NCBI GenBank assembly: GCA_024867545.1
Contig: JANFNE010000004.1
Location: forward strand, 124,001 to 188,000
Length of the DNA stretch: 64,000 nt
Source of the DNA: Phytopythium helicoides
Taxonomy: Eukaryota > Oomycota > Peronosporomycetes > Pythiales > Pythiaceae
Direction of reading: 5' to 3'
Under the pieces are notes generated by a model. The model searched no databases and had not been told where the DNA came from. It worked only from the letters and a program-made list of their open reading frames with translations. Within the stretch, counting starts at the first letter, position 1. Each line of letters starts with the position of its first letter. A program made the translations under genes and the position numbers. Positions 22,638 through 32,199 of this stretch are shown here, in pieces.

Positions 22638-23371
22638 GTGCCTTGTCCGAAGTGAATTGGAAAGTGGTTGCGAACGTCATGGGGCTGCTTCTTTTCGCTC
22701 AAGAATGCATGGCGTATTGACACGTTGAAGTGGTGGACCTCGATGATGGCACGTCTTCACTGTTTTTGTGTTGCCTGTGGGCTGGTTTCGTGTGTGTCGC
22801 TTGTCAGGCAGAGGTGCACTAGAGCAAGATGACTCTGCTGCGACCTGAGTAAACACCGAGCAACAACATGGGAGCATATATCGGTGCTCAGTGCAGAGTG
22901 AGAAGAGCGCATTTGCTGCTGCGGAGCACTTCAACTTCGTGGCGCAATCATTGCTAGCGAAATGCAGCCTTTTACATTGCATCCTTTCTCCATACTTATA
23001 CTAAATACTTCTGTTTTCAGATGCATAATGCCTTTGAAATCCTATCCTAATGCGGTACTTTGAACAGAACCAGGCGCGATTATCGCGAGGGTGACCTCAT
23101 AGAAACGTGTGGTGCCACTAGGAGTGATCATGGCACGGCGTAATCGCTCGGAGATGGTGGATGGATTCTGGTCTGCATGGACACCACAGCGGATGCGGAT
23201 GTGTCGAGTGCTCTTTGAGTCATGTGCGATATCGAGTACAAGTCGCATGCCATGGCGTCTGTGACGTGTGGCATGGAGCATGCGACGCGTTGTGCAATGC
23301 CATTGATGTCGCTTGCCGACGAACCATTCGGCGAAGAGAGAATTCTCAGCGGTGAGGTCAACGTACCTGCC
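22638..23371. other. divergent intergenic region between transporter pseudogene and protease relic
   Basis: About 730 bp that would contain both promoters. It holds short open frames on both strands but none with recognisable content. The segment 22900-23050 is AT-richer than its surroundings. Confidence 0.45.
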
Positions 23372-24904
23372 ATGGCGTTGCTGCGCTGGCGCAACTTGCT
23401 CGCCCTCTGGACAGCTTCGCTCTTGGCTCATTGTGCGAGGAGCTTTGAAGGCGCGGCGACGGTCAAGGTCGGCTTCGAGCTGCTTGTCGTCGACTCTCGT
23501 GCTGCTGAGCTGGAGATTACGCCAAGTCAACGGGAACTTCCTGTGCGCCGCGAGCTTTCGAGGCCCGGCGTGTTAGCGCTTGGTCGTAGGCTTTGAGCAG
23601 CTCCACCTTCTACCCGGCGACCTGCTCGTGCTCCGAGGAAACAACAACAAGGAGTTAGTGGCGACGGTCGCGATCACGGATGCCAACCAGGGCCTCATCA
23701 CGAGGGTGAGCGGTGGAGATCGGCTTTGGAACTACCCGTTCATAGTTCCCCGGCGACAAGGTCGCGATCGAGTACTACCCCAGTCTGCCGACACTGATCC
23801 AGCCGATTGAGCTAGCTAGCCCGGTCGCGATCATTGACTCAGTCATCTACACAATGTCGCCGAGCGAAGATTCCGACAAACTCGGCAACTCAGTTGACTT
23901 GGTACATGAGCCAGTTACAGCAGTCGTGTCTGAGAGCATCGTCGGCAACAGCAGCGAGATGAAAGAAGCCATCTGTTACAAGAAGTGCGCGCCACAAATG
24001 TATGCCAAAGCTGCTGCGGTTGCTCGCCTTTTGATCCGAGACGCCCCCGAGGACCCTCCGTATCGGCAGAGTCGCAGGACTGGAGTGGTTCTCTCTGCGT
24101 CTAGCTCGTGGTCGTTCTGCACTGGTTGGATTCTCGGTCGGGGAAACTACGTCATGACCAACTATCACTGCTGTCAGCGAGGTTCTGGACAACGGTATCG
24201 ATAGCAGCGGCCGGCAGAACAGCAGTAATAGCAGCAGCAGTAGGTCTAGTGGATCGGCAGTCAGCGATGAAGACGCCGCGGCAGACGTAAACTTCCGAGC
24301 AGAAACCAAGACGTGTGCCGATCGGGGCTACAAGGGAGAGAAGAGCGGTGTGATCGAATCAACCCAGGTCTCAATCCTCGCCGCTAACAGAGCACTAGAC
24401 TACGCGCTTTTGGAAGTTCCACGCAATCGCTCGTTTACGCCGCTCTCACGCAAGTATGGATATTTGACGGTGCGCTCAACTGGGCCGGTTGACGGCGAGC
24501 CGATTTATATTCCTCAGCACCCGAACGGAGAGCCCAAGGAGATAGCGGCGACGAAGAACGGCAAGCTAGCGGTGATTCATGTGCTAAACAGCAGCGAGTC
24601 GTGGATCGGCGGCGCTCGTGTGGGTGTGTGGTACAATGCCGACACCCGGCCTGGCTCCTCGGGCTCTCCGGTGATCAGCCAGCGAGACAACACCGTCGTC
24701 GCGCTACACCACGCCGGTGGAACTCCGTGGGGCTCTGGCTATGGGACCGACAGGTCGGACGAGACGCAGCGCAACTATGGCGTTCGCATGGACGCCATCG
24801 CTCGCGACCTGAAGAACCGCGGGCTACTGCCCCCGTGTGCTGTGGCGGTGCAATGCCCCACCAAGCCGAGCGATCCGTGCTGCTCGAGCCAGCCCCGAGG
24901 ATAG
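23372..24904 (+). pseudogene. secreted trypsin-like serine protease with CUB-like N-terminal part, frameshifted
   Basis: The ATG at 23372 starts a good signal peptide (MALLRWRNLLALWTASLLAH). A beta-rich segment follows that resembles a CUB-like module (LLPGDLLVLRG, then DKVAIEYYPS after a frame change). A chymotrypsin-fold protease comes next: catalytic His in TNYHC near 24165, Asp in ALDYALLEV near 24395, and Ser in GSSGSPV near 24658. The order and spacing fit family S1 serine proteases of the V8/glutamyl-endopeptidase type. The coding sense moves between frames near 23583, 23748 and 24172, and the third break falls directly after the catalytic His. The frame downstream of 24175 stays open to the stop at 24904. 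All three catalytic residues remain, so the loss is recent or partly a consensus error. Oomycetes secrete such proteases to degrade host or environmental protein; the substrate is unknown. Confidence 0.7.
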
Positions 24905-25311
24905 CTCTTGAGCGCTTCGTAGCACTCTCGCAAAGCGCCCTAATTGCTTGCTCTATGGAGGATTGTGCCTGCCACCGCAGGGCGTGATCATCCACCTTGA
25001 CAACTTCAAATCGGCTTTCGACCAATCGACTCGATGCATATCCAGCTTCACAAGTCGCACATGACGATGGAGATGCGCAGCAGTCGACCTGCTGCGCGTG
25101 TAGCCTGCGGGAGCAGTCGCTGAGTATGGAGCTCCTACTGTCGAGGCAGCGTACGTACATACACACTGCCTGCTTGCCGCGGCGTGCTCCTTTGCGACCA
25201 TCGGTGATTGCGGATGAGCCATCCGGGCATCATCCTCAGCTGCTGGAGCTGCCCGCTAGGTCTCATTTACGCTTCTTCCTCGTCGAGCTTCGGCTGCTTT
25301 AGCTGGCAGCT
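24905..25311. other. intergenic region upstream of the intact PDR transporter
   Basis: About 400 bp with no coding signal that I trust. It should contain the promoter of the transporter starting at 25312. Confidence 0.45.
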
Positions 25312-28300
25312 ATGGCCGAGCAGCGGAGAGACCTCAGACGAAGTTCTACAACTCATGGGCTGGATCTGACCTCGGGCGAGGGCCTCATGGCCAAGGGACC
25401 CGACGTGCTCTTCGAGCACCTCGCCACCAAGGTCGAGGCCGCGCTCGCCAGACCCTTGCCACAACTAGAAGTGCGGTTCACCAACATCAACCTAGCCGCC
25501 GATATCACCGTCGTCGAGAAGGACCCGACCAAGACCGAGCTGCCCACGCTCCTCAACGCCACGCGCAAGGCGTTCGCAGGACCCAAGAAGCGTGTCGTGC
25601 AAAAGCAGATCCTGCACGACGTCAGCGGCGTCTTCCGACCAGGCACCATCACGCTCGTGCTCGGTCAACCCGGATCCGGCAAGTCCTCGCTCATGAAGCT
25701 GCTCAGCGCGCGCTTCCCCATGGCCAAGAACATCAAGCTCGACGGAGACATCTCGTACAACGGCGTGCCCAGAGCCGACATCATCAAGGTGCTGCCGCAA
25801 TTCACGGCGTACGTGGCGCAGCGAGACAAACACTACGCGTCGCTCACGGTCAAGGAGACGCTCGCGTTCGCGGACGCGTGCAGTCAGGGAGAGCTCAAGA
25901 CGCGCGGAGAGGAACTGCTGTCCCACGGATCCCCCGCAGACAACGCCGAGGCGCTAAAGCTCACTCGTGCGCTGTTCGCACACTACCCGGACGTGGTCAT
26001 CGAGGAGCTCGGACTGCAAATCTGCAAAGACACCGTCGTGGGAGACACCATGCTGCGCGGCATCTCGGGTGGAGAGCGCAAGCGTGTCACGGTCGGCGAG
26101 ATGGAGTTCGGACTCAAGTACGCCACGTTCATGGACGAGATCAGCACGGGTCTCGACAGTGCCGCGGCGTACGACATTGTCGAGGCGCAGCGCAACATTG
26201 CGCATCGGCTGCACAAGACGGTGGTTATTGCGCTACTGCAGCCTCCGCCGGAGGTGTTCGGTCTGTTCGACAACGTGTTGCTGATGAACGACGGCGAGAT
26301 CATGTACCATGGTCCGTGCAGTGAGGTGATGGGGTACTTTGAGAAGTTGGGCTTTGTGTGTCCTTCGAGTCGTGCGCAAGCTGACTTCTTGCTGGACTTG
26401 GCGTCTGATGAGCAGCGTCAGTATGAATCCATCAACCAAGACGGACGATCTGGTACTCCAAGACAAGCGCGTGAGTTTGCGGAGCGTTTTCGGGAGTCTG
26501 AGCTGTTCAAAGCAATGCAGACCAAGCTGAACTCTCCGTGGGAAGATCATCTGGTGGAAACTGCAAGCGCCAACATGAAACAAACGCCAGCTTTCAGTGA
26601 ATCCTTTTGGGCAAGCACGTGGACTGTGCTTCGACGCCAATTCATCGTCAGCTTTCGCCAGCGCGCGTACATCCTCGGCAGGTTGGTGATGGTTATTATC
26701 ATCGGTCTGCTGATTGCAACGCTTTTCTACAACTTGGATCCGACCGAAGTTTCGGTGGTCATGGGTGTCATCTTCGCTGCTATCATGTTCATGTCACTCG
26801 GACAGTCATCGCAGATCCCAACTTACATGGCACAGCGAGACGTCTTCTACAAGCAGCGAGGGGCCAACTTTTTTCGAACAGCTTCGTACGTTATCGCGAC
26901 GTCCGTGTGCCATTTCCCGATTGCTATTCTGGAGACGATTGTGTTCGGATCGTTTGTCTACTGGATTTGCGGCTTGGAACCGGATGCGGGACGGTTTGTG
27001 ATTTTCGAGCTTGTGCTCTTTCTGTCCAACTTGGTTATGACTATGTGGTTCTTTTTCCTCACGAGCCTGGCACCGAACGGGAACATCGCTACACCACTCG
27101 GAATGGTATCGATTTTGTTCTTCGTCATCTTTGCTGGCTTCATCATCACTAGAAGTCAGATCCCAGACTATCTCATTTGGGCACATTGGTTAACTCCAGT
27201 TACTTGGAGTCTCAAAGCTCTGGCTATCAATCAATACCGAGCACCTACATTTGATGTTTGCCTCTACGAAGAAGTCAACTACTGTGCTTTCTTCAATATG
27301 ACGATGGGCGAGTACTATTTGACGCTGTTCGACATGGATACGGAAAAGGAATGGGTAGTCTACGCCTTCGTCTACATGGTGGGACTCTACTTGGTGTTCA
27401 TGATGATCTCAATTTTCACCCTGGAGCATCTTCGATACGAGACACCTGAAAACGTAACAGTCACTAAGGAGATCGCGTCTGAAAGTTCCAGCTACGCTCT
27501 CGTCCAAACCCCAAAGAATGTACGTAAAGATCCAGCAACAGCCGTCGAGATCCATCACCAAGAGCGTAATTTTATCCCGATCACAGTGGCATTTGAAGAT
27601 CTATGGTACTCCGTCCCCGATCCCACCAACCCCAAGGAAACACTAGACCTACTCAAGGGAATCAGTGGATTCGCAACGCCAGGAACCATGACCGCTCTCA
27701 TGGGATCCACCGGTGCAGGAAAAACCACACTCATGGACGTCATCGCTGGCCGCAAAACTGGAGGCAAAATCACCGGACGACTGCTGCTCAACGGATACGA
27801 TGCAAATCCACTCGCCATCCAGCGATGCACCGGATATTGCGAACAGGCTGACATCCACTGCGATGCAACCACGATCCGGGAAGCACTCACATTCAGCGCA
27901 TTCCTGCGCCAAGACAGCAGTATTCCCGATAGTGTCAAATTTGACTCGGTGGACGAAGCCATCGAGTTGTTGGGATTCGAGGACACTGCCGATCAGATCG
28001 TGCGTGGCAGCTCCGTGGAGCAGATGAAGCGTCTGACGATCGGAGTGGAATTGGCGGCTCAACCTAGTATCTTGTTCCTGGACGAACCGACGAGTGGATT
28101 GGATGCTCGATCAGCGAAGCTCATCATGGATGGTGTTCGGAAAGTGGCGGACTCGGGTCGCACAATTGTGTGCACGATTCACCAACCGTCTGCGGAGGTG
28201 TTTTATCTGTTCGACAGTTTGCTGCTTCTGAAGCGTGGCGGTCAGACTGTGTTCTTTGGTGAGCTCGGATTTGGGTGCCGCAACTTGATCGATTACTTTG

Positions 28301-29433
28301 AGGCAGCGCCGGGGACGCTTCCCCTTCCTGACGGATATAATCCTGCGACGTGGATGCTCGAGTGCATTGGAGCGGGTGTGAACACTGCAACTGCACACGA
28401 AGTGGATTTTGTAGATCGATTTGAGTCAAGCGCTTTCAAGTCCGTACTCGACGAAATGCTAGCTCGCAATGGTGTCGGCAAGCCTTCATTGGAGCTTCCT
28501 GAGGTTGTGTATACATCAAAGCGTGCAGCGGATTCGAGGACACAGATGCGATTTGTGGTTGGTCGGTACCTCGACATGTACTGGCGCACGCCGTCATACA
28601 ACTTGACGCGAATGGTCCTTGCAGTGATGTTGGCCTTGCTCTTTGGTCTCATCTTTGTTGGTGCCGACTACGACACATACCAAGGCCTAAGCTCTGGCGT
28701 GGGAATGGTCTTCACCGCTACACTTTTCAATGCCATGGTCGCATACAACAGTGTGTTGCCTCTTGCGTGCGAGGAGCGAGCGTCATTTTACCGAGAGAGG
28801 GCGTCGCAGACTTATAGCGCGTTTTGGTACTTTGTAGGCTCAACAGTGGCCGAGATCCCCTACGTCTTTGCGAGCGGGTTGGTGTTCACGGTCATCTTTT
28901 ACCCCATGGTCGGTTTCCGCGACTTCGAAGCAGGCGTGATCTACTGGTTGGCGCAATCCCTGCTCGTGATGATGCAGGTGTTCATGGGCCAGCTCTTTTG
29001 CTATGCTTTGCCGACCGAGGAAGTGGCCGCCATCATTGGCGTGCTATTCAACGCCATCTTCATCCTGTTCATGGGCTTTTTGCCGCCTGCGTACGCCATT
29101 CCCGAGGGCTACAAGTGGCTTTATGACATTTCACCGCACCGATACGCGCTCGGCACCATGGTGGCGTTGCTATTCGCCGACTGCGACGAGTTGCCGACGT
29201 GGAACGCGACGCTGAACGCGTACGAGAACGTGGGTAGCCAGCTCGGGTGCCAACCGATGCAGAACGCGCCAGTGACCATCGGCCACATCACGCTGCGCGA
29301 GTACACGGAGCAGTACTTTGGCATGAAGTACGCCGACATCCCGCGCAACATCGGCGTCGTCATCGGCTACATCGTGCTCTTCCGCGTGCTGGCGCTCCTC
29401 GCGCTGCGCTTCATCAACCACCAGAAGAAGTAG
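25312..29433 (+). CDS. full-size PDR-type ABCG multidrug transporter
   Basis: One intron-free frame of 1,373 residues, the usual size for a pleiotropic drug resistance transporter. Such pumps use ATP to export hydrophobic compounds across the plasma membrane. The order is NBD-TMD-NBD-TMD, typical of the ABCG/PDR subfamily. NBD1 has Walker A GQPGSGKSS near residue 118, signature ISGGERKR near 250 and Walker B FMDEIS near 270. The first membrane domain covers about 430-720. NBD2 has GSTGAGKTT near 798, the degenerate signature SVEQMKRLTIG near 900 and FLDEPTSGLD near 920. The second membrane domain covers about 1100-1360. The asymmetric, degenerate NBD2 signature is normal for the family. Translation may instead start at the internal ATG at 25387, the first codon strongly conserved with the inverted pseudogene. 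The stop is only 79 bp from the next gene. The substrate cannot be read from sequence. Confidence 0.95.
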   Translation: MAEQRRDLRRSSTTHGLDLTSGEGLMAKGPDVLFEHLATKVEAALARPLPQLEVRFTNINLAADITVVEKDPTKTELPTLLNATRKAFAGPKKRVVQKQILHDVSGVFRPGTITLVLGQPGSGKSSLMKLLSARFPMAKNIKLDGDISYNGVPRADIIKVLPQFTAYVAQRDKHYASLTVKETLAFADACSQGELKTRGEELLSHGSPADNAEALKLTRALFAHYPDVVIEELGLQICKDTVVGDTMLRGISGGERKRVTVGEMEFGLKYATFMDEISTGLDSAAAYDIVEAQRNIAHRLHKTVVIALLQPPPEVFGLFDNVLLMNDGEIMYHGPCSEVMGYFEKLGFVCPSSRAQADFLLDLASDEQRQYESINQDGRSGTPRQAREFAERFRESELFKAMQTKLNSPWEDHLVETASANMKQTPAFSESFWASTWTVLRRQFIVSFRQRAYILGRLVMVIIIGLLIATLFYNLDPTEVSVVMGVIFAAIMFMSLGQSSQIPTYMAQRDVFYKQRGANFFRTASYVIATSVCHFPIAILETIVFGSFVYWICGLEPDAGRFVIFELVLFLSNLVMTMWFFFLTSLAPNGNIATPLGMVSILFFVIFAGFIITRSQIPDYLIWAHWLTPVTWSLKALAINQYRAPTFDVCLYEEVNYCAFFNMTMGEYYLTLFDMDTEKEWVVYAFVYMVGLYLVFMMISIFTLEHLRYETPENVTVTKEIASESSSYALVQTPKNVRKDPATAVEIHHQERNFIPITVAFEDLWYSVPDPTNPKETLDLLKGISGFATPGTMTALMGSTGAGKTTLMDVIAGRKTGGKITGRLLLNGYDANPLAIQRCTGYCEQADIHCDATTIREALTFSAFLRQDSSIPDSVKFDSVDEAIELLGFEDTADQIVRGSSVEQMKRLTIGVELAAQPSILFLDEPTSGLDARSAKLIMDGVRKVADSGRTIVCTIHQPSAEVFYLFDSLLLLKRGGQTVFFGELGFGCRNLIDYFEAAPGTLPLPDGYNPATWMLECIGAGVNTATAHEVDFVDRFESSAFKSVLDEMLARNGVGKPSLELPEVVYTSKRAADSRTQMRFVVGRYLDMYWRTPSYNLTRMVLAVMLALLFGLIFVGADYDTYQGLSSGVGMVFTATLFNAMVAYNSVLPLACEERASFYRERASQTYSAFWYFVGSTVAEIPYVFASGLVFTVIFYPMVGFRDFEAGVIYWLAQSLLVMMQVFMGQLFCYALPTEEVAAIIGVLFNAIFILFMGFLPPAYAIPEGYKWLYDISPHRYALGTMVALLFADCDELPTWNATLNAYENVGSQLGCQPMQNAPVTIGHITLREYTEQYFGMKYADIPRNIGVVIGYIVLFRVLALLALRFINHQKK

Positions 29434-29512
29434 TAGATCTATCCATCTAGTCGCGATCTAACATGGCTACACATGCATATATGACACATTTCGAAGGGCT
29501 CACTTGTCCATC

Positions 29513-31973
29513 ATGACGACGCGCAGGAGCTACACGGCCGAGTTCAAGCTGCAGGCAGTGCGGGAGCTGGCCGCCAATGGCGCCGCATCATCAGTGCGTG
29601 CGGTGGCCGTAAAGCACGGCGTCACGCCGTCCATGCTGCGCAAGTGGGCGGCGAGCCGCGCCGAGCTCGAGGCGGCGGTGCTCGGCGCGCTCTCGCGGCG
29701 TCCAAGCGCCTCGCCCGTGGCCTCGGCGCAGCTGCGAAAGCTCGGCGGCGGCCGTCCGCCTGAGAGCAGGGCTGTGGATGAGGCGCTGGCCGCTTGGGTG
29801 CGGCGCCAGCGAGCAGCGGGCGAGGCTGTGAGGGACCGAGACATGCAGACGCAGGCGCGCGCCATCGCGGCGTCGCTCGGACTCGAGGGCTTCCGCGCCA
29901 GCAAGGGCTACATCTTCAAGTTCAAGGCGCGGAACGGGCTTGGGCCGGCGAGCGTTGGCGATCGTCGAGCAGGAGCAGCGGATGCAGTCGCAGCGGAGCC
30001 CTCGCAGCAGCAGCAGCCGACGACAGGGGCGTGTCTGTTTGGCATGGACATCGGCACGACGGTGGTGCGCTGTGCCGTGGTGAGCGCGTCGACTGGAGGC
30101 GTGCTCGCCACGTCCTGCGCGCCGATCGAGCCCATGAGAGCTGCAAGGGAGAGCGCTACGCAGGACCAGGAAGCGGGGCGTGTTGGGGAGCAGAGCGCAG
30201 CAGCGGTGCTCTTTGCGGTGAGAGCCGCGATTCGCCAGCTGCCAACTGCACTTTGTGCGCAGATTGCGTCGATAGGAGTCTGCGGCAGGGTAAGTGAGCG
30301 CTCTCTGCGTTGGTCGTCTTGGAGCTAACGCTCGTGGTCGAGTCACAGATGCATGGCATCATGTGGTGGCGGTGCGATGCCGTCGCGAAATCCGTCGACA
30401 GACTGTTCACAGCAGCACTCGACGACGCGACTGCTGTTGCGAGTGAGACCGAGCTCGTGTCCGGGGCATGGAGCAAGTACATTACATTCCTGGATCAGCG
30501 GTGCACGCCATCGTTCCTCGAGAAGTGCCGAGTGCGCATCAGCCGCAGCCTCCAGACAGCACCAACTACCATGACTGGCATGGATACCCCAGACGACTTA
30601 GGATCGCGGTGGGAGAGCTCTCAATCATCGCCGATTGCGGCCGGGTACGGGCTCGCGAGTTTCTCGTACATGCTTGAGGAGCGACCACGCGAGCTGGTGG
30701 GCTTTGACGCGTGCGGCACCATGCCTGATTTCGTGGCGTTCGTACTTTGCCGGCACTCGCTGCCAGCACAGACGTGCATTGACACGACGAACGCGTTCTG
30801 CTGGGGCGGCTACGACATGCGAACCAAGGACTGGAATCCGCTGACGTGAGCTTTGCTTTCGCACGCGGGCGAGAGCTAAAGACTGATCTCTACGACTGCA
30901 CAGGGTTGCAGCGCTCCAGATTCCACTGCACATGCTGCCGACTGTGCGAGCGCCCGGGCAAGTTATAGGCTACTACAGCATCGCCGAGATTTGCAGTCCA
31001 ACCGCATCAGCAAATCCCTTCGGTCTCCCGAATGGCACGCCGGTCTACATTCCTATGGGAGAGCATCCATGCACTGTCATGGCGGCAATTGCGCAGGCAA
31101 ATTATCGCGAGAACGGCGCCAACACTAACCTCACACGTGCGTCCGAGCGCTAATCGCTTCTGGGAGCTCATCTGTTGCTGATTGTTGACGCCTACGTGAC
31201 ATAGTGGTCAACATTGGAACTCCAACTCAACTTGCGGTTGTGCTGTCAGCTGAAGACATTACGCGGCTTGATCAAGACGCGATGCACATGAGCTTCGAGA
31301 TCCGACCATTCCTGTCGGACCACAGGTATTTGGGCGTCGCAGCATCTCTAAACGGGTGCGTTCTGCTTTCCTCTTTGCTGCATCTTTGAGTATCTAACCT
31401 TTCGCTCGCAGTGGAAATGTGTTTGCGTGGTTTGTGCAGCAGTGCCTCGACTGGAGCCGCGAGCTGGCAGTCGAACCGAGCTCCAGCCATTTGAACGAGG
31501 AGAGCATGTACGCTCGGTTGATTTCTCTGGGCTCTCAGCATGTGGGGACCGATCTCGAGTTCATTCCTACGCTCAATGGCGAGCGGCGTGAGCCTGACGC
31601 ACGAGGCGCCATTCGCGAGCTACGCTCTGGGAATTGGTCACTCGGCGACATTAGCGCCGCCATCTGCAAGGGCGTGGTCGACAACTTGCTGTCGATGGTG
31701 CCGAGCGAGCTGTCGCACTGCCTATCCCAGCAGTGAGTGGAGGCAGCATGGCCGTTTGGCTGCGTGCGAGTTGGCTGCTGACTGAGGTGGTGGTGCAGGA
31801 TGATCGGCACGGGCAAGGCGCTCGTGCGCAATCGCCTTTTCCAGTACTATTTGGGGCTCAAGGCCGGCGGCCGGCTCAATATCCAGGAGTCAGCAGACGC
31901 GGCTGTCGGCGTGGCGTTCACGCCCAGTCTGCTGCAGCACAGCGAGGCTCCGTCCGCCTTCGCCGCCGTGTAA
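29513..31973 (+). CDS. helix-turn-helix / sedoheptulokinase-like FGGY kinase fusion (copy A)
   Basis: Six exons fit with GT..AG introns: 29513-30289, 30349-30845, 30904-31136, 31205-31355, 31412-31732 and 31799-31973, giving 717 residues. Residues about 1-145 look like the paired DNA-binding helices of pogo/Tigger-type transposases and CENP-B: a first helix-turn-helix (YTAEFKLQAVRE...LRKW) and a second (GFRASKGYIFKFKARNGL). From about residue 180 an FGGY carbohydrate kinase begins: phosphate loop GMDIGTTVVRC, GVCGR|MHGIMWW across intron 1, catalytic Asp in FLDQRC, DACGT, NIGTPTQLAVVL and LNGERREPDARG. These match sedoheptulokinase (SHPK) best, which phosphorylates sedoheptulose to enter the pentose phosphate pathway. 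The two modules are read through within exon 1, so the fusion does not depend on a splice prediction. The Trp before the catalytic Asp in copy B (WQDQRC) is Phe here. Whether the protein binds DNA, phosphorylates sugar or both is unknown. Confidence 0.85.
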
Positions 31974-32080
31974 AGCTCACCTGTCCTCGAACGCAGCACG
32001 TACGTCAGCAGCGCGCCGCTCGTCATGGCTACACTTTTCGTCGCTCTTCCCTTTTTGTTTTTCGTCCAATCATCGCTCTA

Positions 32081-32090
32081 CATTTTAATT
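32081..32090 (+). promoter_or_regulatory. possible oomycete core-promoter flanking element
   Basis: CATTTTAATT lies about 110 bp before the ATG of the second fusion gene, directly after ATCGCTCTA. It resembles the CAWTTT flanking element known next to oomycete initiators. CCAAT words lie close on either side. This is a motif match only. Confidence 0.3.
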
Positions 32091-32199
32091 TCCCGCCAAT
32101 CCGAATCAACCAGCTCCTCTTTTCAGCCAATCCAAACCGTGGCAACTCCCAAGCCACACTCGCGGATATCGCCCAAGTGCCCCCTCCGCCATCATCGGC

